Assembly: GCA_900469615.1 (NCBI GenBank)
Contig: UBYA01000003.1
Span: forward strand, 78,578-142,577
Origin: Hyphomicrobiales bacterium
GTDB taxonomy: Bacteria > Pseudomonadota > Alphaproteobacteria > Rhizobiales > Rhizobiaceae
Direction: 5' to 3'
DNA: 64,000 nt
Shown in pieces: positions 8,030-18,008 of this stretch; position 1 is the stretch's first letter; every line of letters starts with the position of its first letter. The notes below the pieces were generated by a model, which worked only from the letters and a program-made list of their open reading frames with translations, was not told where the DNA came from and did not search any database. The position numbers and the translations under genes are program-made.

Positions 8030-8884
8030 TCAATCCTTCCTTTCCAGGAAGGCCTTGAATTGATCGGCATAGTCGGGGTGCCAGCGCGATAGCGGCGGCC
8101 GGTTCTCGACGATATCGCCGGCCGCCCAGAGCATGCGGCGTTCGTCGGTCGGTCGGGCGACATCGTTATCCGGGCAGAGAATGTAGAAATCGCCGCGCGC
8201 CAGGCTTTCCACCATGAATTCCACCGTCTGTTCCGGCGTCCAGGCGGCGTCCGGCTTTTCCGCGCGTTCGCCCTTGGTGAGGCCGGTGAAGACGAAGCCG
8301 GGGATGAGGAGGTGAGCCGAGATCTTCGCATCTTCCGTATTGCGCAGCTCGTGTTGCAGCGCCTCGGTAAACACTTTCACGCCGGCCTTCGAGACATTGT
8401 AGGCGGGATTTCCCGGAGGCGTGGTGATGCCCTGCTTCGAGCCGGTGTTGATGATGAGGCCCGGCTCGCCATGCGCGATCATGCCCGGCCCGAAGACCCG
8501 CGTGCCGTTGATGACGCCGAGCAGATTGACGCCGAGGATGGCGTCCCAGCCCGATTGCGCGCTGAAGATCGAGGTTTCCGGGCCGATGCCGGCATTGTTC
8601 ATCAGCACATGCACCCGGCCGAAGCGCTGCAGGACGGCGCGCTCCAGCGCTTCCAGCGCCTCCTTGTCGGCGACGTCGGTCTCGACGGCCAATACGTGTT
8701 CTTCGCCCGTGATCGCCTTGAGTTCGGTGGCTGCGTGCGCCAGCCGGTCGCCGCCGAGATCGGCAATGACGACGCTCATGCCGCGCGAGGCGAAATATTT
8801 CGCCGCGGCCAAGCCGATGCCGGAAGCGCCGCCGGTGATGACGGCAACATTGGATTTCCTGAAAATGTCTTGAATATCGGTCAA
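8030..8884 (-). CDS. SDR family oxidoreductase
   Basis: A 284-residue classical short-chain dehydrogenase/reductase. The cofactor motif TGGASGIG is at residues 17-24, Asp in IADLGG follows beta-2, NNAG is around residue 95, the active-site Ser region is NTGSKQG, and YNVSK holds the catalytic Tyr and Lys. Asp after beta-2 suggests a preference for NAD(H), which is inference. The C-terminal extension (about 60 residues after the PG motif) is longer than in minimal SDRs. The substrate cannot be assigned. The gene stands divergent from argG and upstream of the LysE relic. Confidence 0.9.
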   Translation of the reverse strand: MTDIQDIFRKSNVAVITGGASGIGLAAAKYFASRGMSVVIADLGGDRLAHAATELKAITGEEHVLAVETDVADKEALEALERAVLQRFGRVHVLMNNAGIGPETSIFSAQSGWDAILGVNLLGVINGTRVFGPGMIAHGEPGLIINTGSKQGITTPPGNPAYNVSKAGVKVFTEALQHELRNTEDAKISAHLLIPGFVFTGLTKGERAEKPDAAWTPEQTVEFMVESLARGDFYILCPDNDVARPTDERRMLWAAGDIVENRPPLSRWHPDYADQFKAFLERKD

Positions 8885-9065
8885 AGGCGTGCCCTCCAGG
8901 CATTGCTTGCTCGCCGCCGAAATATGGTGCTTTCGGAAGGTGTGTCAAACCTCGGTGAGGCGGCGATGCCGCGCCTCCCCTTGCGCCTTGCGATAATCTC
9001 GCTAAAAGTTTCGCGACACAGCTTTGCGGGCCTCTCCCCTGGCTCGCCTTGAAACGGAACTCATC

Positions 9066-10289
9066 ATGGCATCACATAAAGACGTGAAGAAAGTCGTTCT
9101 CGCCTATTCCGGCGGTCTCGACACCTCGATTATCCTGAAGTGGCTGCAGACGGAGCTGGGTGCCGAAGTCGTCACCTTCACCGCCGATCTTGGCCAGGGC
9201 GAAGAGTTGGAGCCGGCGCGCAAGAAGGCCGAAATGCTCGGCATCAAGGAAATCTACATCGAGGACGTGCGCGAGGAATTCGTGCGCGATTTCGTCTTCC
9301 CGATGTTCCGTGCCAATGCCGTCTATGAAGGCGTCTACCTGCTCGGCACCTCCATCGCCCGTCCGCTGATTTCCAAGCATCTGATCGAGATCGCCAAGAA
9401 GACCGGCGCCGATGCCATCGCCCATGGCGCGACCGGCAAGGGCAACGATCAGGTTCGCTTCGAGCTTTCGGCCTATGCGCTGAACCCGGACATCAAGATC
9501 ATCGCCCCCTGGCGCGACTGGTCTTTCAAGAGCCGTACCGACCTGCTCGAATTCGCAGAAAAGCATCAGATCCCGGTTGCCAAGGACAAGAAGGGCGAAG
9601 CGCCGTTCTCCGTCGACGCCAACCTGCTGCACTCCTCCTCCGAAGGCAAGGTTCTGGAAGATCCGGCCCAGGAAGCGCCGGAATATGTGCATATGCGCAC
9701 GATTTCCCCTGAGGCCGCTCCCGACAAGGCCACCATCATCAAGGTCGGCTTCGAAAAGGGCGACGCCGTTTCGATCAATGGCGAGCGCCTGAGCCCGGCG
9801 ACGCTGCTTGCCAAACTGAACGAATATGGCCGCGACAACGGTATCGGCCGTCTCGACCTCGTCGAGAACCGTTTCGTCGGCATGAAGTCGCGCGGCGTCT
9901 ACGAGACCCCCGGCGGCACGATCCTGCTTACGGCGCACCGCGCCATCGAATCCATCACGCTCGACCGCGGTGCCGCGCACCTCAAGGACGAGCTGATGCC
10001 GCGCTATGCCGAGCTGATCTATTACGGCTTCTGGTTCTCGCCGGAGCGCGAGATGCTGCAGGCGCTGATCGACAAGAGCCAGGAGCATGTCGAAGGCGAA
10101 GTGACGCTGAAGCTCTACAAGGGCAACGTCATGGTCATCGGCCGCGAAAGCCCGAGGTCGCTTTACTCAGACAAGCTCGTTACCTTCGAGGACGATCAGG
10201 GCGCTTACGACCAGAAGGACGCCGCCGGCTTCATCAAGCTCAATGCGCTGCGCCTGCGCACGCTCGCCAAGCGCAACCTGTCGAAGTAA
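9066..10289 (+). CDS. argG: argininosuccinate synthase
   Basis: A 407-residue enzyme that joins citrulline and aspartate with ATP in arginine synthesis. The PP-loop SGGLDTS is at residues 15-21, followed by family blocks [31 protein letters not shown] and the C-terminal substrate-binding region. The start at 9066 ([10 protein letters not shown]) gives the usual length; the open frame to 9024 does not resemble the family. A strong bidirectional terminator follows. Confidence 0.97.
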   Translation: MASHKDVKKVVLAYSGGLDTSIILKWLQTELGAEVVTFTADLGQGEELEPARKKAEMLGIKEIYIEDVREEFVRDFVFPMFRANAVYEGVYLLGTSIARPLISKHLIEIAKKTGADAIAHGATGKGNDQVRFELSAYALNPDIKIIAPWRDWSFKSRTDLLEFAEKHQIPVAKDKKGEAPFSVDANLLHSSSEGKVLEDPAQEAPEYVHMRTISPEAAPDKATIIKVGFEKGDAVSINGERLSPATLLAKLNEYGRDNGIGRLDLVENRFVGMKSRGVYETPGGTILLTAHRAIESITLDRGAAHLKDELMPRYAELIYYGFWFSPEREMLQALIDKSQEHVEGEVTLKLYKGNVMVIGRESPRSLYSDKLVTFEDDQGAYDQKDAAGFIKLNALRLRTLAKRNLSK

Positions 10290-10306
10290 TCGACATCAGA
10301 ATAGAG

Positions 10307-10346
10307 AAAAGCCCGCTTCCGGTCGCCGGAAGCGGGCTTTTCTTTT
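10307..10346. terminator. bidirectional Rho-independent terminator between argG and marR
   Basis: A perfect 16-bp stem with a TCG loop: left arm 10307-10322, right arm 10326-10341, core GCCCGCTTCCGG. A-rich sequence precedes it and TTTTCTTTTT follows, so it should terminate argG (plus strand) and the convergent MarR gene (minus strand). Confidence 0.93.
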
Positions 10347-10366
10347 TGGAAGATGGCGGCCAGGAA

Positions 10367-10849
10367 TTAATCCACCGGCCTCAATTCGCGTTCGACTTCC
10401 GAGGGCGCTTCGGCCTTCTGCAGATTACTGCGGAAGTCGCAAAGCGCGTCGTGCAACTGCACCTGCAACTCCTTGCCGAAACCCTGCGTCGCATTGCGCT
10501 CGACTTCGCAGATTTCCTTGTCGATCTGCTTTAATTTGGCGTCGGCCGATTCCGAAAGCACGATCCGCTTGGCGCGGCGGTCCAGCGGGTCCGGCTGGCG
10601 TTCGATCAGGCCTCGCGCTTGCAACTTGTCCAGAAAGGCGCTGACCGTCATCGGCTCCAGCCCCATCCGGGAGGCGATGTCGAGCTGGCGGCTGCCATTG
10701 ATGGCGGCGACCTGCATCAGCGTTCGGGCTTCCCCTGCCGTCAGTCCGAGCCCGGCGACAAGAATGCGCCGCTCGAAGGCCGCCCTGATCAGTCGGGCGC
10801 AATCGCTTACAAGAAAAGCGAGCGAGTCCGTATTAATCCTGCTGTTCAT
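10367..10849 (-). CDS. MarR family transcriptional regulator
   Basis: A 160-residue winged-helix regulator. The HTH region spans LDIASRMGLEPMTVSAFLDKLQARGLIERQPDPLDRRAKRIVLSE in outline: recognition helix, then the DxRxxR wing typical of MarR. The ATG at 10849 (MNSRINTD) is preferred; the frame is open 47 codons upstream without family similarity. It is divergent from a LysE exporter gene with about 160 bp between, so it may regulate that exporter and itself; this is inference from arrangement. Confidence 0.9.
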   Translation of the reverse strand: MNSRINTDSLAFLVSDCARLIRAAFERRILVAGLGLTAGEARTLMQVAAINGSRQLDIASRMGLEPMTVSAFLDKLQARGLIERQPDPLDRRAKRIVLSESADAKLKQIDKEICEVERNATQGFGKELQVQLHDALCDFRSNLQKAEAPSEVERELRPVD

Positions 10850-11011
10850 AAGCGTTTCCCTACCTACGCTCTTTAATTTTTGGGCCCCGCTTACGTTCTT
10901 ATTGTTTTCGTCCCGCGAACACAACGGCTTCTTGATACTTAAAATGAAGCGCAGCTTGACCTGATTCTGTAGAACGCTACTCTCACGCAATTACCAGTGG
11001 GAACAACCATC

Positions 11012-11653
11012 ATGACGCAATCGCTTATTGTCGGCGCCTTTCTCGCCGCGCTTTTCTATGTGCTCATTCCAGGTCCCGCTTTTCTGGCGCTGCTCGGCAT
11101 TGGGGCGGGGCAGGGGCGCAAAGCCGGCGCCTTCTTCGTCAGCGGCCATCTGCTCGGCGATCTCGTCTGGTCGACGCTGGCGCTGGTTGCGATCGTCGGA
11201 GCGAGGACCATCGGCACTTTCGTTTTCGACCTGCTGGGATTGCTGTGCGGCCTCTATCTCGCCTGGATCGGCTGGAACGCCGTGACGGCCAAGCCGAAAG
11301 GCGACGGCAAGTCGCTGGTCAATGTCGACCGTCCTTTTCGCCGCGGCCTGATCTTCGGCGTCACCAATCCGAAGGGATATCCCGTCGCGCTGGCAACCTT
11401 CACCGCCCTTGTCGCCGGCTCCGCCAGCGCACTGACCTTCAGCGCTCTGCCGCTGCTGCTCATCGTTTCCTTCGCCGGCTTCATAACGGCCGACCTCATT
11501 CTCGTCGGCATCATCGGAGCAGGCACGGTGCGGCGCTTCTACCGCGCGCATGAGCGGCTGATCGTGCGTTGCTCCGGCGTGCTGTTCATGGGCTTCGCTG
11601 CGCAGGCGCTCTGGCATGCCACGCCCGGCCTGCTCGGCTGGCGCAGGGCCTGA
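11012..11653 (+). CDS. LysE/RhtB family amino acid exporter
   Basis: A 213-residue inner-membrane protein with about six hydrophobic helices and the family's N-terminal PGPAFLALLG motif. It should export an amino acid or related small solute. The ATG at 11012 (MTQSLIVG) was chosen over a GTG at 10997. It sits divergent from a MarR regulator, a common arrangement for inducible exporters. Confidence 0.88.
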   Translation: MTQSLIVGAFLAALFYVLIPGPAFLALLGIGAGQGRKAGAFFVSGHLLGDLVWSTLALVAIVGARTIGTFVFDLLGLLCGLYLAWIGWNAVTAKPKGDGKSLVNVDRPFRRGLIFGVTNPKGYPVALATFTALVAGSASALTFSALPLLLIVSFAGFITADLILVGIIGAGTVRRFYRAHERLIVRCSGVLFMGFAAQALWHATPGLLGWRRA

Positions 11654-11750
11654 TTTCCATCGATGAATTTGTTCCGCTCCGCCATACCAATTCGGCGGGG
11701 CCGGCCTTATATCGTGCTTCGATCAGATGTCTGCCGAAAGGATGCCCCGC

Positions 11751-13814
11751 ATGTCTTCCCCTACCGCCGTCAATCCCGCGCTCGTCGAATGGACCGGACA
11801 TCAGGGCCTGCCGCGTTTCGATGCCGTGAAGGATACGGATTTTGCCGCGGCCTTCGATGCAGCGCTCGCCTCGCATGAGGCGGAGATCGATGCGATCGCC
11901 AATGACGGCGAGGCGCCGACCTTCGCCAATACGGTGATCGCGCTCGAAATCGCCGGCGACGAACTGTCGCGCATTTCCGCACTCTTCTGGAACAAGGCAG
12001 GCGCCCATACGAACGAGACGATCCAGGCACTGGAGCGCGAGATTGCGCCGAAGATGGCGCGGCATTATTCGAAGATCGGCACGAATGCGGCGCTCTTTGC
12101 CCGCCTCGACGCTCTGTGGGAGGGCCGCGACGCCCTTGGGCTGACGCTCGAAGAAGCCCGCGTGCTGGAACGGCACTGGAAGGGCTTCGTCAAGTCGGGC
12201 GCCAAGTTGGAGAAGGCCGAGCAGGAGCGCCTGTCGGCGATCAACGAAAAGCTTGCCGGACTTGGCGCGCAATTCGGACAGAACGTGCTGGCGGATGAGA
12301 AGAGCTGGGTGCTTCTACTGTCGGAGGAGGCCGATCTTGCCGGCCTGCCGGACTATCTGCGCGATGCGATGGCCGCAGCCGCGCGCGAGCGCGGGGAGGA
12401 CGGCAAATATGCCGTCACGCTGTCGCGCTCGATCATCGAACCTTTCCTGACGTCGTCCGAGCGCCGGGACCTGCGCGAGCAGGCCTTCAACGCCTGGGTG
12501 GCGCGTGGCGCCAATGGCGGCAAGACCGACAACCGCGAGATCATCCGCGAAACACTGGCGCTGAGAGCGGAGAAGGCAAAGCTGCTCGGCTATGCCAATT
12601 TCGCCGAACTCAAACTCGACAACACCATGGCGAAGACGCCGGCCGCCGTGAACGATCTGCTCATGACCGTATGGGCGAAAGCTGCGGAACGCGCTGCGGA
12701 AGAAGAAAAGGACATTGCCGGGCTCATCGCCGAGGAAGGCCGCAATCACGAAGTGATGCCCTGGGACTGGCGGCACTATGCCGAGAAGATCCGGACGCGG
12801 AAGTTCGATTTCTCCGAAACGGAGCTGAAGCCCTATCTCCAGCTCGAAAAGATCATCGCCGCCTGCTTCGATGTCGCCGGCCGGCTGTTCGGCATCAAGG
12901 CCGTCGAGCAGAAGGGCATTCCCGCCTATCATCCCGACGTGCGCGTCTTCGAGATCCGCGACCGCTCCGACAAACTGGTCGCCCTGTTCCTGGGCGATTA
13001 TTTCGCCCGCAGCTCGAAGCGCTCCGGAGCGTGGATGAGCTCGTTCCAGTCGCAGCATAAGTTGCCGCTGAAGAACGGCCATGTCGGTGAACTGCCGATC
13101 ATCTACAATGTCTGCAACTTCGCCAAGCCGGCGGAAGGAAAGCCGGCGCTGCTGTCGCTCGACGATGCGCGCACGCTGTTCCACGAGTTTGGCCATGCGC
13201 TGCACGGCATGCTCTCGAACGTGACCTATCCGTCCGTTTCGGGCACCGGCGTTTCCCGTGACTTCGTTGAACTGCCGTCGCAGCTTTACGAGCACTGGCT
13301 GACGGTGCCCGATATCCTCAAGGAATATGCCGTCCATTACGAGACCGGCGTGCCGATCCCGCATGCGCTGCTCGACAAGGTTCTGGCGGCCCGCACCTTC
13401 AATGCCGGGTTCAACACGGTCGAGTTCACATCGTCGGCCCTGGTCGACATGGCATTCCATACGCGCGGCGCGGTCGAGGACCCGATGGCGGTCCAGGCGG
13501 AAGTGCTGGCCGGGATCGGCATGCCGAAATCGATCGTCATGCGTCATGCAACGCCGCACTTCCAGCATGTGTTTGCCGGCGACGGCTATTCGGCGGGCTA
13601 CTATTCCTACATGTGGTCGGAAGTGCTCGACGCCGACGCCTTTTCCGCCTTCGAGGAAACCGGCGATGCCTTCAATCCGGACATGGCGGCGAAACTCAAA
13701 GGCAACATCTACTCCGTCGGCGGTTCGATCGACCCCGAAGACGCCTACAAGGCCTTCCGCGGCAAGCTGCCGAGCCCGGAAGCCATGCTGAAGAAGAAGG
13801 GGTTGGCGGCCTGA
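11751..13814 (+). CDS. M3 family oligopeptidase (oligopeptidase A / PrlC-like)
   Basis: A 687-residue zinc metallopeptidase. The HEFGH zinc motif is at about residue 478 (near 13182), followed by the downstream glutamate region (VSRDFVELPSQ) and the YSAGYYSYMWSE block typical of M3A enzymes. It should degrade short cytoplasmic peptides, including cleaved signal peptides by analogy with E. coli PrlC. The start at 11751 (MSSPTAVNPALVEW) has AAAGGA 8 nt upstream; ATGs at 11727 and 11742 are less well placed. Confidence 0.93.
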   Translation: MSSPTAVNPALVEWTGHQGLPRFDAVKDTDFAAAFDAALASHEAEIDAIANDGEAPTFANTVIALEIAGDELSRISALFWNKAGAHTNETIQALEREIAPKMARHYSKIGTNAALFARLDALWEGRDALGLTLEEARVLERHWKGFVKSGAKLEKAEQERLSAINEKLAGLGAQFGQNVLADEKSWVLLLSEEADLAGLPDYLRDAMAAAARERGEDGKYAVTLSRSIIEPFLTSSERRDLREQAFNAWVARGANGGKTDNREIIRETLALRAEKAKLLGYANFAELKLDNTMAKTPAAVNDLLMTVWAKAAERAAEEEKDIAGLIAEEGRNHEVMPWDWRHYAEKIRTRKFDFSETELKPYLQLEKIIAACFDVAGRLFGIKAVEQKGIPAYHPDVRVFEIRDRSDKLVALFLGDYFARSSKRSGAWMSSFQSQHKLPLKNGHVGELPIIYNVCNFAKPAEGKPALLSLDDARTLFHEFGHALHGMLSNVTYPSVSGTGVSRDFVELPSQLYEHWLTVPDILKEYAVHYETGVPIPHALLDKVLAARTFNAGFNTVEFTSSALVDMAFHTRGAVEDPMAVQAEVLAGIGMPKSIVMRHATPHFQHVFAGDGYSAGYYSYMWSEVLDADAFSAFEETGDAFNPDMAAKLKGNIYSVGGSIDPEDAYKAFRGKLPSPEAMLKKKGLAA

Positions 13815-13873
13815 TCTTCGCCTTCGGGTTCAAAATCCGGCCTGATGTCTGAACGCTCTTCCGCATGACGGGA

Positions 13874-13910
13874 GGAGGCTTGTGAAAGAGCTTTCTTGCC
13901 TCCCCCCTTT
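13874..13910 (+). terminator. possible terminator between the M3 peptidase gene and typA
   Basis: Outer arms GGAGGC (13874-13879) and GCCTCC (13898-13903) enclose an inner stem GAAAG/CTTTC. The stem is followed by C-rich sequence and then TTTCGC, so the T-tract is weak. It lies 60 bp after the peptidase stop. Confidence 0.45.
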
Positions 13911-13998
13911 CGCATTCGCGAAAAAAAGGGTATGAGCGCGCCAAATGCAATTGGCGTGTTTACCAAACACTGCGCCCCAGCCTCAGAGATTAAGACAT

Positions 13999-15816
13999 AT
14001 GGCACTTCGCAACATCGCGATCATCGCGCACGTTGACCATGGGAAAACCACCCTCGTCGACGAGCTCCTGAAGCAGTCCGGCTCCTTCCGCGAGAACCAG
14101 CGCGTTGCAGAACGCGTCATGGATTCCAACGATCTCGAAAAGGAGCGCGGGATCACCATTCTTGCCAAGGCGACCTCCGTCGTCTGGAAGGATACCCGCA
14201 TCAACATCGTCGACACCCCCGGCCACGCCGACTTCGGCGGTGAAGTCGAGCGCATCCTGTCGATGGTGGATGGCGCGATCGTTCTCGTCGACGCCGCCGA
14301 AGGCCCGATGCCGCAGACGAAGTTCGTCGTCGGCAAGGCGCTGAAGGTCGGTCTTCGCCCGATCGTGGCGATCAACAAGATCGACCGTCCGGACGCCCGC
14401 CACGAAGAAGTCATCAACGAAGTGTTCGACCTCTTCGCCAATCTCGACGCCACCGACGAGCAGCTCGACTTCCCGATCCTCTACGGTTCCGGCCGTAACG
14501 GCTGGATGAACTATTCGCCCGAAGGTCCGAAGGACGAAGGTCTTGGCCCGCTTCTCGATCTCGTCGTCAAGCACGTTCCCGAGCCGACCGTCGGCGAAGG
14601 CCCGTTCCGCATGATCGGCACGATCCTGGAAGCCAACCCCTTCCTCGGCCGCATCATCACCGGCCGCATCCATTCCGGTTCGATCAAGCCGAACCAGGCC
14701 GTCAAGGTTCTGGGTGCCGATGGCAACCTCATCGAAACCGGCCGCATCTCCAAGATCCTCGCCTTCCGCGGCATCGAGCGTCAGCCGATCGAAGAAGCGC
14801 AGGCAGGCGACATCGTCGCCATCGCCGGCCTGTCCAAGGGCACCGTCGCCGATACCTTCTGCGATCCGCAGGTCAGCGAGCCACTGATCGCGCAGCCGAT
14901 CGACCCTCCCACAGTCACCATGTCCTTCATCGTCAACGACAGCCCCTATGCGGGCACCGAAGGCGACAAGGTCACTTCGCGCGTCATCCGCGACCGCCTG
15001 TTCAAGGAAGCCGAAGGCAATGTCGCGCTGAAGATCGAGGAAGCCGAGGGCAAGGATTCGTTCTATGTCTCCGGCCGTGGCGAATTGCAGCTCGCCGTTC
15101 TCATCGAAACCATGCGCCGCGAAGGTTTCGAGCTTGCCGTGTCGCGTCCGCGCGTCGTCATGCACAAGGACGAGAGCGGCCAGCTGCTCGAGCCGATCGA
15201 AGAAGTCGTCATCGACGTCGATGAAGAGCATTCCGGCATCGTCGTGCAGAAGATGTCCGAGCGTAAGGCAGAAATGGTCGAGCTGCGTCCTTCGGGCGGC
15301 AACCGCGTTCGTCTGGTCTTCTGGGCACCGACGCGCGGCCTCATCGGCTATCAGTCGGAACTCTTGACCGACACGCGCGGCACGGCCGTGATGAACCGTC
15401 TGTTCCATGACTACCAGCCGTACAAGGGCGAAATCGGCGGCCGCGTAAACGGCGTTCTGCTTGCCAACGAAGCCGGCGAAGCCGTGGCCTACGCGCTGTT
15501 CAACCTGGAAGATCGCGGCCCGATGATCATCGACGCCGGCGAGAAGGTCTATGCCGGCATGATCATCGGCATCCACTCGCGCGACAACGACCTCGAAGTC
15601 AACGTGCTGAAGGGCAAGAAGCTCACCAACATCCGCGCCGCCGGCAAGGATGAAGCCGTGAAGCTGACCCCGCCGATCCGCATGACGCTCGACCGCGCGC
15701 TCTCCTGGATCCAGGACGATGAGCTGGTGGAAGTGACCCCGAAGTCGATCCGCCTCCGTAAGATGTATCTCGATCCGAACGAGCGCAAGCGTTACGAGAA
15801 GGCCCGTCTGGCCTGA
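13999..15816 (+). CDS. typA: ribosome-associated translational GTPase TypA/BipA
   Basis: A 605-residue EF-G-like GTPase. G1 [10 protein letters not shown] is at residues 9-18, the switch region holds ERGITI, G3 is [11 protein letters not shown], and G4 NKID. Domain V and the TypA-specific C-terminal domain ([19 protein letters not shown] onward) follow. It acts on 70S ribosomes in ribosome assembly and stress or cold adaptation. The ATG at 13999 matches the family N-terminus [15 protein letters not shown]; an upstream in-frame ATG at 13945 adds unconserved residues. A clear terminator follows. Confidence 0.97.
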   Translation: MALRNIAIIAHVDHGKTTLVDELLKQSGSFRENQRVAERVMDSNDLEKERGITILAKATSVVWKDTRINIVDTPGHADFGGEVERILSMVDGAIVLVDAAEGPMPQTKFVVGKALKVGLRPIVAINKIDRPDARHEEVINEVFDLFANLDATDEQLDFPILYGSGRNGWMNYSPEGPKDEGLGPLLDLVVKHVPEPTVGEGPFRMIGTILEANPFLGRIITGRIHSGSIKPNQAVKVLGADGNLIETGRISKILAFRGIERQPIEEAQAGDIVAIAGLSKGTVADTFCDPQVSEPLIAQPIDPPTVTMSFIVNDSPYAGTEGDKVTSRVIRDRLFKEAEGNVALKIEEAEGKDSFYVSGRGELQLAVLIETMRREGFELAVSRPRVVMHKDESGQLLEPIEEVVIDVDEEHSGIVVQKMSERKAEMVELRPSGGNRVRLVFWAPTRGLIGYQSELLTDTRGTAVMNRLFHDYQPYKGEIGGRVNGVLLANEAGEAVAYALFNLEDRGPMIIDAGEKVYAGMIIGIHSRDNDLEVNVLKGKKLTNIRAAGKDEAVKLTPPIRMTLDRALSWIQDDELVEVTPKSIRLRKMYLDPNERKRYEKARLA

Positions 15817-15841
15817 TCACCCTAGCTGATCGAACCATTCG

Positions 15842-15867
15842 ACCCCGGCCATCGCGCCGGGGTTTTT
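15842..15867 (+). terminator. Rho-independent terminator of typA
   Basis: A perfect stem ACCCCGGC (15842-15849) and GCCGGGGT (15856-15863), followed by TTTTTATTTG. It lies 25 bp after the typA stop. Confidence 0.9.
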
Positions 15868-16016
15868 ATTTGTTTGTTCGGTTTTTGAGCCCTTGTCCTA
15901 AAGGTTAAAAAGTCGTTAATTTTTGTTAATGATCCACGGATAAAGCCTGTGGGCAAGTTCGCCATCTTTATGAATAAGGATGGTTAATTCGCGTTGGCGA
16001 GACCAGAGTAGACGTT

Positions 16017-16523
16017 ATGAAGACGTTGTCGATTGATGTTCGGCGGGCAGAACCCCATGATGCCCGAGCCATTTCCGAGGTGCACCGCCAATCGTGGCAG
16101 TACACCTATGCCGGCATCATTCCGCATCGCGCTCTCGGCCAGATGATCGAGCGCCGCGGCGAGGCCTGGTGGCGCAAGGCGACCAGCGGCCCGGCGACGC
16201 TGCTGGTTCTCGACGTTGCGAGCGAGGTTGCAGGCTACGCCACGCTCGGGCTCAACCGCGCCCGCGCGCTGCCGCAGGAAGGCGAAATCTACGAGCTTTA
16301 CCTGCGTCCGCAATATCAGGGCCTCGGCCTTGGACGCATGCTGTTCGGCGAGGCGCGGCGGCTGTTGAAGTCCCTCGGCTGCAAGGGGCTGGTGGTCTGG
16401 TGCCTGGAAGAAAACGAAAACGCCTACCGCTTCTATCGCGGGCAGGGCGGCGCGGATTTCTGCGAGGGCATCGAAACCTTCGATCACAAGCAGCTCAGGA
16501 AGATCGGTTTCGTCTGGTCCTGA
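16017..16523 (+). CDS. GNAT family N-acetyltransferase
   Basis: A 168-residue GNAT protein. The acetyl-CoA-binding motif A is IYELYLRPQYQGLGLGRMLF with the Q/R-x-x-G-x-G/A core (QGLGLGRM) at about residues 101-108, and motif B (NENAYRFYRGQGG) follows. The acceptor substrate is unknown. Upstream, at 15962-15983, lies an imperfect inverted repeat, CCATCTTTAT/ATAAGGATGG, 34 bp before the ATG, which could be an operator. Confidence 0.9.
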   Translation: MKTLSIDVRRAEPHDARAISEVHRQSWQYTYAGIIPHRALGQMIERRGEAWWRKATSGPATLLVLDVASEVAGYATLGLNRARALPQEGEIYELYLRPQYQGLGLGRMLFGEARRLLKSLGCKGLVVWCLEENENAYRFYRGQGGADFCEGIETFDHKQLRKIGFVWS

Positions 16524-16529
16524 GCGGCA

Positions 16530-16640
16530 CCTGAAGCGCCGCGCGTCACATATGACGCGCAAAAGGTTTCTATAGCGCTTTCAATCTGTCGCATTGTTTT
16601 ATTCCGTAAATCGAATCCGATTTAAGGAATTATGCAGTAA
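16530..16640. repeat. palindromic rhizobial intergenic repeat (candidate)
   Basis: The GNAT-ppa spacer contains a perfect hairpin GCGCGTCA (16541-16548) / TGACGCGC (16553-16560), followed by an AT-rich segment with AATCGAATCCGATTTAAGG. I recall similar GCGC-rich palindromes followed by this kind of AT-rich tail as recurrent in Rhizobium intergenic regions. The repeat status is from memory; copies elsewhere in the genome were not checked. Confidence 0.5.
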
Positions 16641-16727
16641 ATCCGCCTCTTTCCCGATGCGTTGTTGCGTTGCGGCATGAATCCTATTATTTGGCTGGCG
16701 GCAACAATCCTTATTTAGGGGACAAGC

Positions 16728-17258
16728 ATGCGTATCGACGCGATTTCCATTGGCAAGAACCCGCCCGAAGATATCAACGTCATCGTTGAGGTGCCGGTCG
16801 GCGGTCATCCGATCAAGTATGAAATGGACAAGGAAGCCGGCACGCTGGTCGTCGACCGTTTCCTCTACACGCCGATGACCTATCCGGGCAATTACGGCTT
16901 CGTCCCGCACACGCTCTCCGACGACGGCGACCCGATCGACGTTCTGATCGCCAACACCCGCCCGCTGGTTCCGGGCTGCGTCATCAACGTCCGCCCGATC
17001 GGCGTGCTGATGATGGAAGACAATTCCGGCAAGGACGAGAAGATCATCGCCGTTCCGGCGCCGAAACTGACGATGCGCTATGACAAGGTCAAGGAATATA
17101 CCGACCTGCCCGAGATCACGCTGAAGCAGATCGAGCACTTCTTCGAGCACTACAAGGATCTGGAGCCCGGCAAGTGGGTCAAGATCTTCGGCTGGAAGGG
17201 TTCGAAGGAAGCCGGCCAGCTCATTCTCGAAGCTATCGAGCGCGCAAAGAAGGCCTGA
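16728..17258 (+). CDS. ppa: inorganic pyrophosphatase (family I, soluble)
   Basis: A 176-residue enzyme that hydrolyses pyrophosphate and so pulls biosynthetic reactions forward. The family signature DDGDPIDVL (metal-binding aspartates) is at about residues 64-72, with YPGNYGFVP before it and the [14 protein letters not shown] blocks after. The ATG at 16728 follows a GGGGAC ribosome-binding site. It is convergent with the DUF167-yggT pair, whose stop abuts its own. Confidence 0.97.
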   Translation: MRIDAISIGKNPPEDINVIVEVPVGGHPIKYEMDKEAGTLVVDRFLYTPMTYPGNYGFVPHTLSDDGDPIDVLIANTRPLVPGCVINVRPIGVLMMEDNSGKDEKIIAVPAPKLTMRYDKVKEYTDLPEITLKQIEHFFEHYKDLEPGKWVKIFGWKGSKEAGQLILEAIERAKKA

Positions 17259-17576
17259 TCAACGGCCTTCGGTTATGGCGCAGAGCCTTACGATCAAATC
17301 CTCCGGTTCGCCCTCGATCCGGAGGATTTTTTTACGCGCGGTGTCGCCGCTGAGCAGGCTGAGAGAGGATTTGGGAAGCCCGAGGCTCTTGGCGAGCAAT
17401 GCGAGCAGCGCCTTGTTGGCCTTGCCCTTTTCCGGCGCGACCGAGACGCGCGCCTTCAGATAGGCTTCGCCGTCGCTGCCGGTTTCCAGTCCGTCGATCG
17501 CGTCACGCCCGCCATTGGGCGTAAGACGCACCGAAAGCCGGAGATGATCCGGAAAAGCCTGCCAGGGCGTGTTCAC
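17259..17576 (-). CDS. DUF167 / YggU family protein
   Basis: A roughly 105-residue protein with the DUF167 pattern: [13 protein letters not shown], then [47 protein letters not shown] in outline (KGKANxAL and SGxxxRxK motifs). Function unknown; homologues sit next to yggT widely. I chose the GTG at 17576 because it overlaps the yggT stop (GTGA), implying coupling; a GTG at 17606 in the same frame would add ten residues. Confidence 0.88.
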   Translation of the reverse strand: MNTPWQAFPDHLRLSVRLTPNGGRDAIDGLETGSDGEAYLKARVSVAPEKGKANKALLALLAKSLGLPKSSLSLLSGDTARKKILRIEGEPEDLIVRLCAITEGR

Positions 17577-17866
17577 CGCAGGAACATGGGGACGATCGAA
17601 TTCCACATCAGCGAGCGGATGAAGAAGATGATCAGCAGCAGGATGACCGGCGAGATGTCGATACCGCCGAGATCGGGCAGGATGCGGCGGATCGGGCGCA
17701 GCACCGGCTCGGTGACCGCATACAGGAAATTGCCGACGGAATTGACGAACTGGTTGCTCGAGTTGATGACGTTGAACGCATAGAGCCAGGAAAAGATGGC
17801 GCTGGCGATCAGTATCCAGGTATAAAGATTCAAAGCCAGATCAATGGTTTGAAATAAGGCGAGCAT
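17573..17866 (-). CDS. YggT family integral membrane protein
   Basis: A 97-residue protein with two long hydrophobic segments (about residues 5-32 and 68-94) and the family's P-x-x-x-P-R-R-x-L-P motif ([17 protein letters not shown]) between them. YggT proteins are inner-membrane proteins of uncertain role, linked to osmotic tolerance and cell division in various bacteria. The ATG at 17866 ([13 protein letters not shown]) has GGAGAC upstream. Its stop overlaps the start of the DUF167 gene. Confidence 0.9.
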   Translation of the reverse strand: MLALFQTIDLALNLYTWILIASAIFSWLYAFNVINSSNQFVNSVGNFLYAVTEPVLRPIRRILPDLGGIDISPVILLLIIFFIRSLMWNSIVPMFLR

Positions 17867-18008
17867 GTCCGTCTCCATTTCGCGGTTGACAGACATGTAG
17901 ACTTTGGCGACTAAACGGGCAAGTCCCATGCTCCGAAGCATGTTGAATCATGTTTAAAAGGCTGGCGCCCGTGTTTGCGCCGGCTGCCCTGCCGGAAAGT
18001 CTCGTCCC

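Noticed and set aside
13990..15576. 528-codon minus-strand frame opposite typA
   Set aside because: Antisense to a highly conserved GTPase gene; no support of its own.
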